From positions 1 through 58,725 of the forward strand of contig NZ_MWQE01000013.1 of the NCBI RefSeq assembly GCF_002210285.1: DNA of 58,725 nt, written 5' to 3'. Of the stretch, positions 40,292-49,872 are shown in pieces. How positions within the stretch are numbered: the first letter of the stretch is position 1; each line of letters opens with the position of its first letter. A model generated the notes under the pieces. The model was not told where the DNA came from and searched no databases. It saw only the letters and a program-made list of their open reading frames with translations. This DNA is from Fibrobacter sp. UWR2 (GTDB lineage Bacteria > Fibrobacterota > Fibrobacteria > Fibrobacterales > Fibrobacteraceae). The position numbers and the translations under genes were made by a program.

Positions 40292-41413
40292 ATGGACAAG
40301 AAAACTTTTGATGTTTTTTCTTTCTTTTCAGGCTGTGGAATGCTAGACTTAGGCTTCGAGAAAGCCGGCTTTAACATTGTTCAGGTAAATGAATATTTTG
40401 AACCATTTTTAGAAGCTTATCGTTATTCTAGAAAAAAGATGAGTATTAAACCACCAAAATTTGGATACGATAATTGCGATATAAATGGGTATTTAACAGA
40501 GGGAGCATTAAAAACAGCCTTAACTGAAAATTTGAAAAAAGAAAAAAATTTAGTTGGGTTCATAGGTGGACCTCCCTGTCCTGATTTCTCTATTGCAGGG
40601 AAGCAAAAAGGACGCAAAGGAAGAAATGGCGTTCTTTCTCTTTCATATACAAATTTAATTACTTCATTTTCTCCTGACTTTTTCTTATTTGAAAACGTGA
40701 AAGGTTTGTGGAAAACTGCAAAACACCGTCGTTTTTATGACGCATTAAAACGGATTTTTACAGCAGCAGGTTATTGTCTCACAGATCGATTGTGTAATTC
40801 TTTGGAATTTGGCGCGCCACAAGATCGTGATAGAATTATATTAATAGGAATAAAAAAAGATATACTAAAAGAGGAATACTACAACAAGAAGAACGTACTA
40901 TCGTCTTTTCCTTGGGATCAAAACATAAGATATTCGATACAGGATATAAAAGATATGAAATGGCCCCAAGAGGATGTTTTTCGGAAAGATAGCGTCCGCG
41001 CTTGTCCAGAAGGTATTGCGAATGAACTCACTGTTGAATATTGGTTTAGGCAAAATGATGTAGATCATCATCCCGATAAAGATAGGTTCTTTAAGCCTAA
41101 AGCAGGTCTTTCTAGGATGAAAACGATTTCGGAGGGTGATTCAAATAAGAAATCATATAAGAGAATTCATCGTTGGAGGTATTCTCCTACTGTTGCATAT
41201 GGAAATAATGAAGTTCACTTGCATCCGTATAAAGAACGTCGTTTATCTGTTGCTGAAGCGATGGCTCTTCAATCCCTACCTAAGGAATTTGCGTTACCTC
41301 AATCCATGACTTTAACCAACTGCTTTAAAACTATTGGCAACGGAGTCCCATTTCTTCTTGCAAACGGGGTTGCAAAATCACTACACGAATATCTTGAAAA
41401 AGCATTAAAATAA
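40292..41413 (+). CDS. DNA 5-cytosine methyltransferase
   Basis: A 373-residue C5 cytosine methyltransferase. Motif I is VFSFFSGCGMLDLGFEKAGF, motif IV GFIGGPPCPDFSIAGKQKG (catalytic Cys of PPCP), motif VI FLFENVKGL, motif VIII QDRDRIILIG, motif IX RRLSVAEAMALQSLP and motif X TIGNGVPFLLANGVA. All essential residues are kept. The ATG at 40292 is chosen over the TTG at 40280. It is the first enzyme of the long defence operon and would mark self DNA for the nuclease-helicase downstream. Target unknown. Confidence 0.9.
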   Translation: MDKKTFDVFSFFSGCGMLDLGFEKAGFNIVQVNEYFEPFLEAYRYSRKKMSIKPPKFGYDNCDINGYLTEGALKTALTENLKKEKNLVGFIGGPPCPDFSIAGKQKGRKGRNGVLSLSYTNLITSFSPDFFLFENVKGLWKTAKHRRFYDALKRIFTAAGYCLTDRLCNSLEFGAPQDRDRIILIGIKKDILKEEYYNKKNVLSSFPWDQNIRYSIQDIKDMKWPQEDVFRKDSVRACPEGIANELTVEYWFRQNDVDHHPDKDRFFKPKAGLSRMKTISEGDSNKKSYKRIHRWRYSPTVAYGNNEVHLHPYKERRLSVAEAMALQSLPKEFALPQSMTLTNCFKTIGNGVPFLLANGVAKSLHEYLEKALK

Positions 41414-41426
41414 AAAGGTCGGAAGT

Positions 41427-43946
41427 ATGAAGTTCGATTTTACACCAGATCCAAAGATTTTAATTGCGTTGACGCACACATCCATACAACCATTGGATGC
41501 ATTATGCGAATTAATCGATAACTCCATAGACTCGTTTTACAGTGCGAAGATTGATGGAGAAAAGATTGACGATCCGATAATAGTCGTAGAACTACCCACC
41601 AGAAAAAATTTAAGCGAAAATTCAGGCGTCTTACGAATACAGGATAACGGCCCTGGAATGACATCAGAAATAGCAGAAAAGGCTATTAAAGCAGGATATT
41701 CTGGGAACAATCCTTATGATACTTTAGGCCTTTTTGGAATGGGCTTTAATATTTCTACTGGGAAATTGGGCAACCGGACTACTTTTTATACAAGCAGATC
41801 AGACATGTCTGTCTGGGTGAAAACGGAAATTAATCTTGAAGAGATAAACAAGAAAAAGGATTACTCACTAGATGTAGAAGAAATTCCTAAGAAAGAACTT
41901 GCTATTGGAAACCATGGAACGATTATAGAGATAAGAGATTGGTGGCCAGAGGGCAATCAAAATCGAAATTGCATTTTAAAACTGATTCAATATGGGATGC
42001 CGAAAATCCGAGAAGAAATCGGCAGGCGATATGCTTCCATTTTGAGAGAGGGGAAAATAAAGATCTCCATAAATGGTGAAAAATGTGTTCCTTTTGAACA
42101 TTGTATTTGGGACAAAAAGAGATTTGTTGTACGAAAGAATGGAAATGTCCCCGCATGTTTTGAATTTGATCAGGTAATAGGATCAAATCGTCGTTGCGGG
42201 AAATGTAGAGCAATTCTTCCGTCGGAGGAAACCACATGTCCACATTGCGGTTCAAATTCAACTAGGACGATTGAAGAAAGAATAAAAGGATGGATTGGAA
42301 TTCAAAGATTTGATTCTGATACTGAATTCGGTATAGATTTAATTCGCAACGGTCGTGCAATAAAAATTGCAGAAAAAAATGCTTTCTTTGAATATGTTGA
42401 TGAATTTAAGAGAACCATTAAGGATTATCCCATTGACTCACAGTACGGACGAATTGTCGGCGAAATCCATTTAGATTTTGTTCCTGTTGATTTTATGAAA
42501 CAGGATTTTCAAAGAACGAGTGCAGAGTGGTCAAGAGCCATGACTTTCATTCGTGGGAACAGCTCTTTACAGCCAACACAACCCAATGCAGACTCCAACA
42601 TTTCGCCACTATTTAAGCTTTATCAAGCGTATAGACGAGTTAGAAATTTTGGCCGTGGTGACATGTATATGGGTTATTGGGAAGATGGTTCAGCACATAG
42701 AATATCTCGCGATAAAGAAAAAGAACTTTATGAAAAATTCAAGCAAAAACTTCCTGGTTATTACGATGACAGTGAATGGTGGAAATTAGTCGAAAATGCT
42801 GATCAACCCCCTGTTGAAGAATTGCCTATTTGTCCTCAATGTGGCTCCCAGAATTTAAAGGAAGATGAAACTTGTAGTGTTTGCGGATATATTTTACAAG
42901 GAAAAACATGCGTATTTGAGGCGTGTGGAAAATATATTCCAAAATCGGCAATAAATTGTCCTCATTGCGGTGCAGATCAGACACCAAAAATTCTTGAACC
43001 ATGGATATGTGAAATTTGTTCAACAAAAAATACAGCTAATGCGTCAAAATGTTCAAAGTGTGGCTCTGCCAAAGGGTTCAAGAATCCATTATCAGAAGAC
43101 AATTTACTGAATAATTCAGAAAAAATCGATTCCTTGTCTTGTTCTAATTTGATTGTTAGATACCCTGATGGCGAAAATAGCCAACCTATTCAGGTAGATG
43201 TTTACGCCGTTCGAACGCCAATGCAAATACCAACGTCTCGACATACAACCCCAATTATTGTGGAAAAGAGTGTTGGGAAAATGTCGGTTTTCTTAGACCA
43301 CCGTCATCCAGTCTTCTCACAATACAATGTTTCGAAAGAGCATATGATTGCAAGTGAAATAGCCATGTATTTGTTTAACGCTCATCCGCTTAATGGCAGT
43401 AAAAATGGGCATAGTTTAAGCAATTTAATATGGCGAGTTCTAGATACAAGATGGAAAAATACATTAGAAGTTAATGTTGATTCTGTCTATAAAGAAGCCT
43501 CAGAGTTTATGGATGATTTGCGCTTAAAAATGAGCGACCTTCTGAAAGAGCATGCATCGACCTATTTCAATGAACTCGATAACGAACAGAAAAAAAGTTT
43601 GACCAATTCATTGATTTCTAGCGAAATTGATCTTTCGACAATTGGCGAACTTAAAGATTCAGGAGCGTATTTACTTTATGTGCCGTATTCTTTTTTGATC
43701 TCCATATTCCATGACAATCCAGAAAAATTCTTTAATGGGGCAATATGGAAAAATTCGTTAGCCATTGGCGGAGAAGAGCTTCTTGGGGAAGACAATATAC
43801 TGTCCATGCGAGAAAAACTGATTCGGCAATATGAAAATTGTTTGCATGATGTCCTGCAATTCCTAGAAAATAAGTATTCTGACACCATAACACTTCAACG
43901 AGTAAAATTATCCATTGAGTTTTTAAGAAAAGAGATGGTTACATAA
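41427..43946 (+). CDS. MORC/MutL-like GHKL ATPase with four zinc ribbons
   Basis: An 839-residue protein. The GHKL ATPase is at the N terminus: N-box ELIDNSID (28-35), DNGPGM (73-78) and GLFGMGFNIS (101-110). A first zinc ribbon CGKC...CPHC (near 255-275) interrupts the transducer region. Three more follow: CPQC...CSVC, the CGKY-CPHC pair, and CEIC...CSKC (near 472-550). The C-terminal 280 residues are helical and unknown. The N-terminal part matches the MutL/MORC-type ATPases of composite restriction systems described by Iyer, Abhiman and Aravind. It lies 13 nt after the methyltransferase and its stop overlaps the next start (TAATG). It may act as a DNA clamp or sliding sensor. Confidence 0.85.
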   Translation: MKFDFTPDPKILIALTHTSIQPLDALCELIDNSIDSFYSAKIDGEKIDDPIIVVELPTRKNLSENSGVLRIQDNGPGMTSEIAEKAIKAGYSGNNPYDTLGLFGMGFNISTGKLGNRTTFYTSRSDMSVWVKTEINLEEINKKKDYSLDVEEIPKKELAIGNHGTIIEIRDWWPEGNQNRNCILKLIQYGMPKIREEIGRRYASILREGKIKISINGEKCVPFEHCIWDKKRFVVRKNGNVPACFEFDQVIGSNRRCGKCRAILPSEETTCPHCGSNSTRTIEERIKGWIGIQRFDSDTEFGIDLIRNGRAIKIAEKNAFFEYVDEFKRTIKDYPIDSQYGRIVGEIHLDFVPVDFMKQDFQRTSAEWSRAMTFIRGNSSLQPTQPNADSNISPLFKLYQAYRRVRNFGRGDMYMGYWEDGSAHRISRDKEKELYEKFKQKLPGYYDDSEWWKLVENADQPPVEELPICPQCGSQNLKEDETCSVCGYILQGKTCVFEACGKYIPKSAINCPHCGADQTPKILEPWICEICSTKNTANASKCSKCGSAKGFKNPLSEDNLLNNSEKIDSLSCSNLIVRYPDGENSQPIQVDVYAVRTPMQIPTSRHTTPIIVEKSVGKMSVFLDHRHPVFSQYNVSKEHMIASEIAMYLFNAHPLNGSKNGHSLSNLIWRVLDTRWKNTLEVNVDSVYKEASEFMDDLRLKMSDLLKEHASTYFNELDNEQKKSLTNSLISSEIDLSTIGELKDSGAYLLYVPYSFLISIFHDNPEKFFNGAIWKNSLAIGGEELLGEDNILSMREKLIRQYENCLHDVLQFLENKYSDTITLQRVKLSIEFLRKEMVT

Positions 43947-45679
43947 TGTTCGATAATTTGCGCGACATTGCAAACAGTTCATGGCAGGCTTTTGAACGAA
44001 ATATTTGCCGATTGCTTCTGTATATGGGATTCTCAAATGTTCGACTTGTCGGACAACGAGATGACCATGGAGCCGATGTTGCAGCAATACGATATGGGAA
44101 AAAATGGCTGTTTCAGGCGAAACACTGGAAAAAGGCTGTAGGAGATTCTGTTCTTGAAGAAACGCTAAAAGCTCTATATGAGTACAAAGCAGATATACCA
44201 GTAGTTGTTGCCTCTATGGGGTTTGACTCTTCAGCCAAACAGTATCAACAAAATTTGATGCGCTATAATAAAGTTCCGATGCAACTATGGGATGCATTAA
44301 GACTGGTAAATGAAACAGAAAAACTGCCTGAAAAAACTTTGAATACTCGCAGCATTCGCAAATATCAGGAATCGGCGATAAAAGAAATTACAGGCGCATA
44401 TTTTTCGGGTGAAAAAAGAGCTCTTGTGGTTCTTGCTACTGGTTTAGGAAAAACATTTGTTGCTGCAGAAAGTATTCGAAGAATTCGGGCAATTGAACAA
44501 AAAAGAGTTCTTGTTTGTGCACATACTAATGACTTAGTGTACCAATTGGAACGCGCCTTTTGGCCGTTTCTTAAACCTTCAGAAACGACTCTTGTTTGGA
44601 ATAATTATGAACCACAAAATAACGAAAGCTTAGAAAATGCAGATTTTACTTTTGCTTGCGTTGACACTGTTTACAATTATATAATTAATCGAAAAGAGCT
44701 CCCCATATTTGATATCTTATTGGTTGATGAATGTCATCACGTTGGTTCATCCATGTATGACCAAGTGTTTGATTATCTTGCTGCGGGAAAAGAAAACGGA
44801 GCTTTCGCATTAGGGTTAACAGCAACACCGTGGCGGGCCGATGAAGTTCAAATATCAAAATACTTTGGTGAGCCCAAAATAAGCGTAGACATAATTGATG
44901 GGTTGAAAAACGGATTCTTAGCAAATATTGATTACAGAATATTTACAAATAATATTGATTGGAATTCACTAAAAAATATAAAAGGAAAATCTTTTTCACC
45001 AAAGCAGATTAACAAAACTCTTTTTATTAATCAATGGGATGATTCCGTCGTTGATACATTCCATGAAGCATGGAATGAACAAACCTATCCAAGAGCAATT
45101 ATCTTTTGCGGAACTATTGAACACGCAATAACGATGAAAAATAAGATAAACGCTTTAGGTTTTTGTAGAGCGGAAGCAATTTATTCCAATGCATCAGATC
45201 GTGGATTTGAAGCAATGGGGCAATACAAAAGAAATAGAATATTAAGCGATTTTGACGAAGGGAATATAAATGTTATCTGTGCCGTTGACATTTTTAATGA
45301 AGGAATTGATGTTCCTGATGTTAATATTTTAGTATTTCAGAGGGTTACACATTCTAGAAGAATATTTATCCAGCAATTAGGAAGAGGATTACGTCTATCT
45401 GAAGGTAAAGACAAAGTTATTGTGCTAGATTTTGTTTCTGATATACGACGATTTGCCGCCGGTATTTCTCTAAAAAATTCGGTTTGTTCAACGCGTGACG
45501 CAACACGAATCGATTTGCCGAATAAAGTGACTTTCTACAAGGCGAATAAAGAGGACCCTCAATCGGAATCGTTTTTGAGACAGTGGCTGGATGATGTTGT
45601 GGCTATTGAGTCTTCAGATGAAGACGCCAGTGTATTAAAGTTCCCTCCTGCATTCGAAGAGCAATACGATGACTTATAA
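43946..45679 (+). CDS. Mrr-type nuclease fused to SF2 helicase
   Basis: A 577-residue fusion. Residues 10-110 form a Mrr_cat PD-(D/E)xK nuclease: WQAFERNICRLLLYMGF, DHGADVAAI (Asp) and LFQAKHWKK (QxK). Residues 130-500 form a DEAD/DEAH superfamily-II helicase: VVLATGLGKTFVAAESI (Walker A), LLVDECHHVGS (DECH), LGLTATPWR (motif III), AIIFCGTIEHA (IV), FNEGIDVPDVN (V) and QQLGRGLRLS (VI). It would translocate on and cut DNA, as in type I/III-like restriction. It overlaps its neighbours on both sides (1 and 11 nt). Confidence 0.9.
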   Translation: MFDNLRDIANSSWQAFERNICRLLLYMGFSNVRLVGQRDDHGADVAAIRYGKKWLFQAKHWKKAVGDSVLEETLKALYEYKADIPVVVASMGFDSSAKQYQQNLMRYNKVPMQLWDALRLVNETEKLPEKTLNTRSIRKYQESAIKEITGAYFSGEKRALVVLATGLGKTFVAAESIRRIRAIEQKRVLVCAHTNDLVYQLERAFWPFLKPSETTLVWNNYEPQNNESLENADFTFACVDTVYNYIINRKELPIFDILLVDECHHVGSSMYDQVFDYLAAGKENGAFALGLTATPWRADEVQISKYFGEPKISVDIIDGLKNGFLANIDYRIFTNNIDWNSLKNIKGKSFSPKQINKTLFINQWDDSVVDTFHEAWNEQTYPRAIIFCGTIEHAITMKNKINALGFCRAEAIYSNASDRGFEAMGQYKRNRILSDFDEGNINVICAVDIFNEGIDVPDVNILVFQRVTHSRRIFIQQLGRGLRLSEGKDKVIVLDFVSDIRRFAAGISLKNSVCSTRDATRIDLPNKVTFYKANKEDPQSESFLRQWLDDVVAIESSDEDASVLKFPPAFEEQYDDL

Positions 45680-46385
45680 TGACCTTTTAAAAGACATTGA
45701 AAAACTTATCGGTTTGCATCTGCATAGTATAAGACCTGGTGCAGAACTCACTGTTGAAGCGATTGAACGGGAGAAATGTTCCTTGTCATTAAGAAATGTG
45801 CAGGGTAATTTAAGAAAACGAAGCTTAGATGAAATAAGGAATCTTTGGAACGAACTTCAAAAAAAGCGAATCGTTCATGTTGATGGCTTTTTGCATGGTT
45901 CGGGTTCAAGTCGAAATCAGCCGGAAACGATCCTCGCCAATTTGCCGTATATTGAATGGTTGAAATACAATGGAAAAAAACACCTTGCTTATGTAGAGAA
46001 ATCAACACATGAATTCGGCACGCTTCGCGAAATGAATCCTGTCGAACAAATCGGCTTCTGCGAAATGCTGGCTAAAATTCAAAATAAACAGCATTTCTAT
46101 TCTTATGCAGTAGTCACAAACGATATCAAACAGTGCATAGATGGTTTTAATAAAGATGCATTATTTGGCTTGACTATTATCGAACAGGGAGCTTACGCAT
46201 TGTCTTTGCCCAATAATGAAGTTTTATTTTTGTCTGCTGATAAGTATAAATTACCCAAAGGGGTTTATCCAATTTTGTATGATCGAGAAATTTCGGGAAA
46301 GAAGCCGATAATAAAAATAGACGACAATTTGTACTATTTTGACAAAATATATCCGATAGATGTTTTGTTCGCGGGAGGCAAATAA
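45669..46385 (+). CDS. unknown protein in defence operon
   Basis: A 238-residue protein overlapping the helicase gene by 11 nt and abutting the nucleotidyltransferase gene (TAATG). The first 75 residues (MTYNDLLKDIEKLIGLHLHS, a basic middle with SLSLRNVQGNLRKRSLDEIR) could be a DNA-binding module. The middle has PYIEWLKYNGKKHLAYVEKS and the C-terminal third is strand-rich. No family is recognised. Given its place it is probably a core part of the system (specificity or regulation). Confidence 0.75.
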   Translation: MTYNDLLKDIEKLIGLHLHSIRPGAELTVEAIEREKCSLSLRNVQGNLRKRSLDEIRNLWNELQKKRIVHVDGFLHGSGSSRNQPETILANLPYIEWLKYNGKKHLAYVEKSTHEFGTLREMNPVEQIGFCEMLAKIQNKQHFYSYAVVTNDIKQCIDGFNKDALFGLTIIEQGAYALSLPNNEVLFLSADKYKLPKGVYPILYDREISGKKPIIKIDDNLYYFDKIYPIDVLFAGGK

Positions 46386-47032
46386 TGCCAATTGATCAAG
46401 AGTCTTTAAAAAAAGATTTGCTCAATATGAATGAAAATGAGTTTTATATTAAGCATATTTTAAAATCAAGGAATTGGTATTTTTCTCAGTATAGGAATTT
46501 TAAAGACGATGTACTTATTGATAAAATTGACGAGTTTAAAGAAATTATCTCAAAAAATTTTAATGTTAGTTTTCATAGCGTAAAAATGGTTGGCAGTGCC
46601 AAAGTGGGCTTTAGTTTGTCTCCTGATAAAGGACTTAAAGAATTTCATGATGGGAATAGCACCGAAAAGGCGTCGGATATAGATGTTGCAATAGTGTCAG
46701 ATAGATTGTACAATGAGTATTGGGATTTTTTTCGAAGGGAAAACAACGTTAATTACTATTTCCCTTTAGCAAGAACTTTTTGGCAGGTTTCGAGTTCAAT
46801 ATATAAGGGGTTCATAAATTCCTGGAATATCCGTGAAATCGACAATATGCGAAAAAAATGGGATGCGATTGTAGATCCTACAAATAGGGCTCTACGTGAA
46901 AGACTTTTTATTCGCCATGAAATAAACTATCGTTTGTATAGAAATTGGGATGACTTACGAGAATACCAACTAAATGGAATTATTGAAGTGCAAAAGAAAC
47001 ACAAAGAAAAGAATGGAGGCGACAATGTTTAG
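46385..47032 (+). CDS. Pol-beta-type nucleotidyltransferase
   Basis: A 215-residue nucleotidyltransferase-fold protein. MVGSAKVGFSLSP (near 62) supplies the GS motif and KASDIDVAIVSD (near 97) the DxD, with a spacing of about 27 residues, longer than in MNT proteins and closer to SMODS/CD-NTase-type enzymes. A third acidic residue is not assigned. The rest is helical. Possible roles are making a nucleotide signal or modifying tRNA or protein. It is co-translated with the flanking genes. Confidence 0.7.
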   Translation: MPIDQESLKKDLLNMNENEFYIKHILKSRNWYFSQYRNFKDDVLIDKIDEFKEIISKNFNVSFHSVKMVGSAKVGFSLSPDKGLKEFHDGNSTEKASDIDVAIVSDRLYNEYWDFFRRENNVNYYFPLARTFWQVSSSIYKGFINSWNIREIDNMRKKWDAIVDPTNRALRERLFIRHEINYRLYRNWDDLREYQLNGIIEVQKKHKEKNGGDNV

Positions 47033-48188
47033 ATACGATGACACGAAAAAAACAATCAATGAAATTCATACCATGTTTAAAGAGGGGTCGCTGATAGTAG
47101 ACGATAGCTATCAACGCCGATCTGTTTGGGGGGAAAAAGACAAAGTTCGCTTGATTGAAACCATATTACTACAAATGATTGTTCCAGAATTGTTTTTTTG
47201 GAGAGCGAAAACTGACCCACAAACAGGATCGTCGATTACTCATATTGTTGATGGTCAGCAACGCATAAAAGCTATATCTGAATTCGCTAATGGACAATTT
47301 AAATTGTCTGAAAGGTACTTAATTAACGAAGCAAAGAAAGATCAATTTAAAGATAAATTTTTTAATGATTTGTCAGATGCAGAAAAGACCAATTTTTGGA
47401 ATTACACACTAGTTGTTATAGACATAAAATCGGAGACGGAGAGGAATGAAATCGTAGATGTCTTTAACAGGCTTAATTTGACTAATTATTCTCTTAATTC
47501 GCAAGAAAAGAGGCATACAAAATCTGGTTTGTTTGCGGAATTGGCAGAGGAAATCGCAAGTGAACCCTTTTGGGGTAATTATAAACTATTTAGCGGCGTT
47601 GATGTAAAACGAATGAAGGATGTTGAATTTTGTGCAAACTTGATTGTTTTGCAACAAAAGGGAATTATTGATCAGATAAATCAGCAAGTATTGAATGATG
47701 CTTATGCAGACATGCAAGAAGAGTATCCTAATAAAAATGAGGACAAAGAGTCGATAATAAAGGCGATTTCAGGTGTAGAACAGCTTATCGTGTCAGAGGA
47801 GATGATGCTGTTTGCTAGAAGAAAAACGCAGTTGTACACGTTGTTTAGCCTTGTTCTGGCAATGCAAAGAGACAACAAAGAGATTAACGAAGTTTGTATA
47901 GATCGTTTGAATAAATTTGTAAAATTGTATTCGCGATTTAAAAATGATCCTCAAATACAAGAAAGTTTGGACTCCAATCAAAAAATAATTTACGATAGGC
48001 TGAATAATTACAAGTTAGCGTCGTCGGAAGGTTCGAGAAAACTAGCAAATAGAATGATTCGATACGAAATTTTGTCAAATTTCATTAATGAAGGCAATGC
48101 AGATTTAATTGCCGCTATGGATTCTTTAAGAGTGAAATTGGGCCTTGATTTGAGTAATGTAGAAGATGAAAACTCCGATGAACAATGA
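47025..48188 (+). CDS. DUF262 (GmrS/ParB-like) protein
   Basis: A 387-residue protein with an N-terminal DUF262 domain: VDDSYQRRSVWGEKDKVRLI, ETILLQMIVPELFFWR and ITHIVDGQQRIKAISEFANG. The DGQQR motif is the family nucleotide-binding/hydrolysis site, as in GmrSD type IV restriction and the BrxU family. The GmrD-type HNH (DUF1524) domain is absent; the C terminus (to ENSDEQ) is helical. Without it the protein is more likely a sensor or DNA-binding NTPase than a nuclease. GGAGG precedes the ATG, which overlaps the previous stop by 8 nt. Confidence 0.8.
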   Translation: MFRYDDTKKTINEIHTMFKEGSLIVDDSYQRRSVWGEKDKVRLIETILLQMIVPELFFWRAKTDPQTGSSITHIVDGQQRIKAISEFANGQFKLSERYLINEAKKDQFKDKFFNDLSDAEKTNFWNYTLVVIDIKSETERNEIVDVFNRLNLTNYSLNSQEKRHTKSGLFAELAEEIASEPFWGNYKLFSGVDVKRMKDVEFCANLIVLQQKGIIDQINQQVLNDAYADMQEEYPNKNEDKESIIKAISGVEQLIVSEEMMLFARRKTQLYTLFSLVLAMQRDNKEINEVCIDRLNKFVKLYSRFKNDPQIQESLDSNQKIIYDRLNNYKLASSEGSRKLANRMIRYEILSNFINEGNADLIAAMDSLRVKLGLDLSNVEDENSDEQ

Positions 48189-48196
48189 GGTTTGTT

Positions 48197-49819
48197 ATGA
48201 AAGAAAATGAAACCTTATTTAAAGCCTGGAGTGGTTTCCTTCAGCAAGAAAGTATTTTGAATGAAGATGACTTGAAAAATCTTCAGGATGTTTCTTTTTG
48301 TAGGAACCACAATTTTCTTGGCCGCTACAACATCCCTGTTATCTTATTGAAGAGTGTTGTTGAAAACGACCATAAATATGACGGACGGCTTTACAAACGA
48401 TTCTTCTTATTTGATAAGTATTCTATAAGTAATGATTGGTATCATTCGGAAACAGAAACAAATCGAAGAGATTTCTTTAGATGGTTTGTAGATCTTTGTA
48501 AGCAAAGGGGTGTTTATAATAAAGTTCCCCAAATTATAATTGAAGAAGCGGAATCTTCAGACAATGGCAAAAAAAATGATCTATTCAAAAACAATACTGT
48601 AAAAGATAAACAAAAAACTAAAAATACAGGTGTTATGTCTTATTCTCAAAACATTCTCTTCGGTGCTCCGGGTACTGGAAAGTCTTTCAAGATTGACGAC
48701 CCTGAGAAAGGTTATGGCTTAAAGAATGTTGATGAATCCCGTAAATTCCGCACCACGTTCCATCCTGATTACGATTATGCGCAATTTGTAGGTGCCTACA
48801 AACCGCAAAAAAATCAGGTCGCAAATAAAGCCCTTAACAAAAACGAATTGACTGCCATTCTAAAAGAAATGAAGGATGGCAACAATTATCCTATTCACAA
48901 ATTTTCCGCGTTGTATTCAGACTCGCTTTTGAAGCTTTCTAATGCAGAACAAATTGAAATTATAAAAGAAGCGGATTCTCCAGAATCAATGGCTGTCGAG
49001 CTGAAAAAAGGAATTGCTGTTGGTGAATATTTGAAAGAGAAAATTGACGGAGGTTCCATTACCTATTCTTTCGTTCCACAGGTTTTCGCAAAGGCTTACG
49101 CTGCTGCTTGGAAGCAGTATTTCGCTGCGGGTAATGTATCGACTGTCGACAATCAGGTCTATCTCGTTATCGAAGAAATCAACCGCGGGAACTGCGCCCA
49201 GATTTTTGGCGATATTTTCCAGTTGCTTGATCGTGATAGTGCTGGATTCTCGCAGTATGCAATTGATGCAGATTGCGATTTCGCCGAATGGCTCAAGGAA
49301 AATGGAATCGGCGATGGCAAGCTCAAGCTCCCACCGAACCTGAACATTCTCGCCACCATGAATACCAGCGACCAGTCGCTGTTCCCCATGGATAGTGCGT
49401 TCAAGCGTCGCTTTGATTGGGAGTATGTGCCGATTTCGTTTACGGACGAAGAAGGAAATGAAAAAGAAGCTGCCAAGTACGAAATAGACATTCCTGACGC
49501 TAACGGGAAGAATTATCTTTGGCAAAATTTTGTCGAAGCCGTCAATGATAAGATTCTAGACCTCACCGAATCCGAAGACAAGCAACTCGGCGAATTCTTC
49601 ATCAAGCCTGACAACGGCAACATCATTTCTAAGGAACGCTTCCTCGGCAAGGTGATGTTCTACCTTTGGAGCGAGGTCTGCAAAGACGAACATAAAAACG
49701 GCTCATTTTTCCGTGCAAAAATCAATGACAAGGAAGATTTCTTTACTTTCCAGGACCTTTACAAGAAAAAGGACCTTTTAAAGCTGTTTATGGATGGATT
49801 GCTGGCTCCTAAAAACTAA
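48197..49819 (+). CDS. McrB-like AAA+ GTPase
   Basis: A 540-residue McrB-type motor (544 if the ATG at 48185, which overlaps the previous stop, is used; 48197 has GAGG at a good distance). The AAA+ domain starts at ILFGAPGTGKSFKIDD (near 154), has YLVIEEINRGNCAQIFGDIF (Walker B plus McrB signature, near 318) and ATMNTSDQSLFPMDSAFKRRF (the NTxD GTP-specificity motif). The first ~147 residues are a separate domain of AT-rich composition. An internal Met in MSYSQNILFG (48635) looks like the start of an ordinary McrB of native composition. It forms a restriction motor with the nuclease at 50657. Confidence 0.88.
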   Translation: MKENETLFKAWSGFLQQESILNEDDLKNLQDVSFCRNHNFLGRYNIPVILLKSVVENDHKYDGRLYKRFFLFDKYSISNDWYHSETETNRRDFFRWFVDLCKQRGVYNKVPQIIIEEAESSDNGKKNDLFKNNTVKDKQKTKNTGVMSYSQNILFGAPGTGKSFKIDDPEKGYGLKNVDESRKFRTTFHPDYDYAQFVGAYKPQKNQVANKALNKNELTAILKEMKDGNNYPIHKFSALYSDSLLKLSNAEQIEIIKEADSPESMAVELKKGIAVGEYLKEKIDGGSITYSFVPQVFAKAYAAAWKQYFAAGNVSTVDNQVYLVIEEINRGNCAQIFGDIFQLLDRDSAGFSQYAIDADCDFAEWLKENGIGDGKLKLPPNLNILATMNTSDQSLFPMDSAFKRRFDWEYVPISFTDEEGNEKEAAKYEIDIPDANGKNYLWQNFVEAVNDKILDLTESEDKQLGEFFIKPDNGNIISKERFLGKVMFYLWSEVCKDEHKNGSFFRAKINDKEDFFTFQDLYKKKDLLKLFMDGLLAPKN

Positions 49820-49834
49820 GGGACTTGCTTTTGC

Positions 49835-49872
49835 AGTTTTTGTATATTATATTGGTGATATAGGAGTTCAAG
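49835..49872 (+). promoter_or_regulatory. promoter of the UPF0175/DUF3368 pair
   Basis: TTTTTGTATATTATATTGG holds a TATATT -10 box (49846-49851 region) with TTGCTT/TTGCAG-like -35 candidates 15-20 nt upstream, then TAGGAG before the ATG. It gives the toxin-antitoxin-like pair its own transcription inside the McrBC genes. Confidence 0.45.

Noticed and set aside
46385-48188. CBASS operon
   Set aside because: The NTase lacks a clear CD-NTase family signature and no CBASS effector (Cap4, phospholipase, TM effector) is recognisable beside it.
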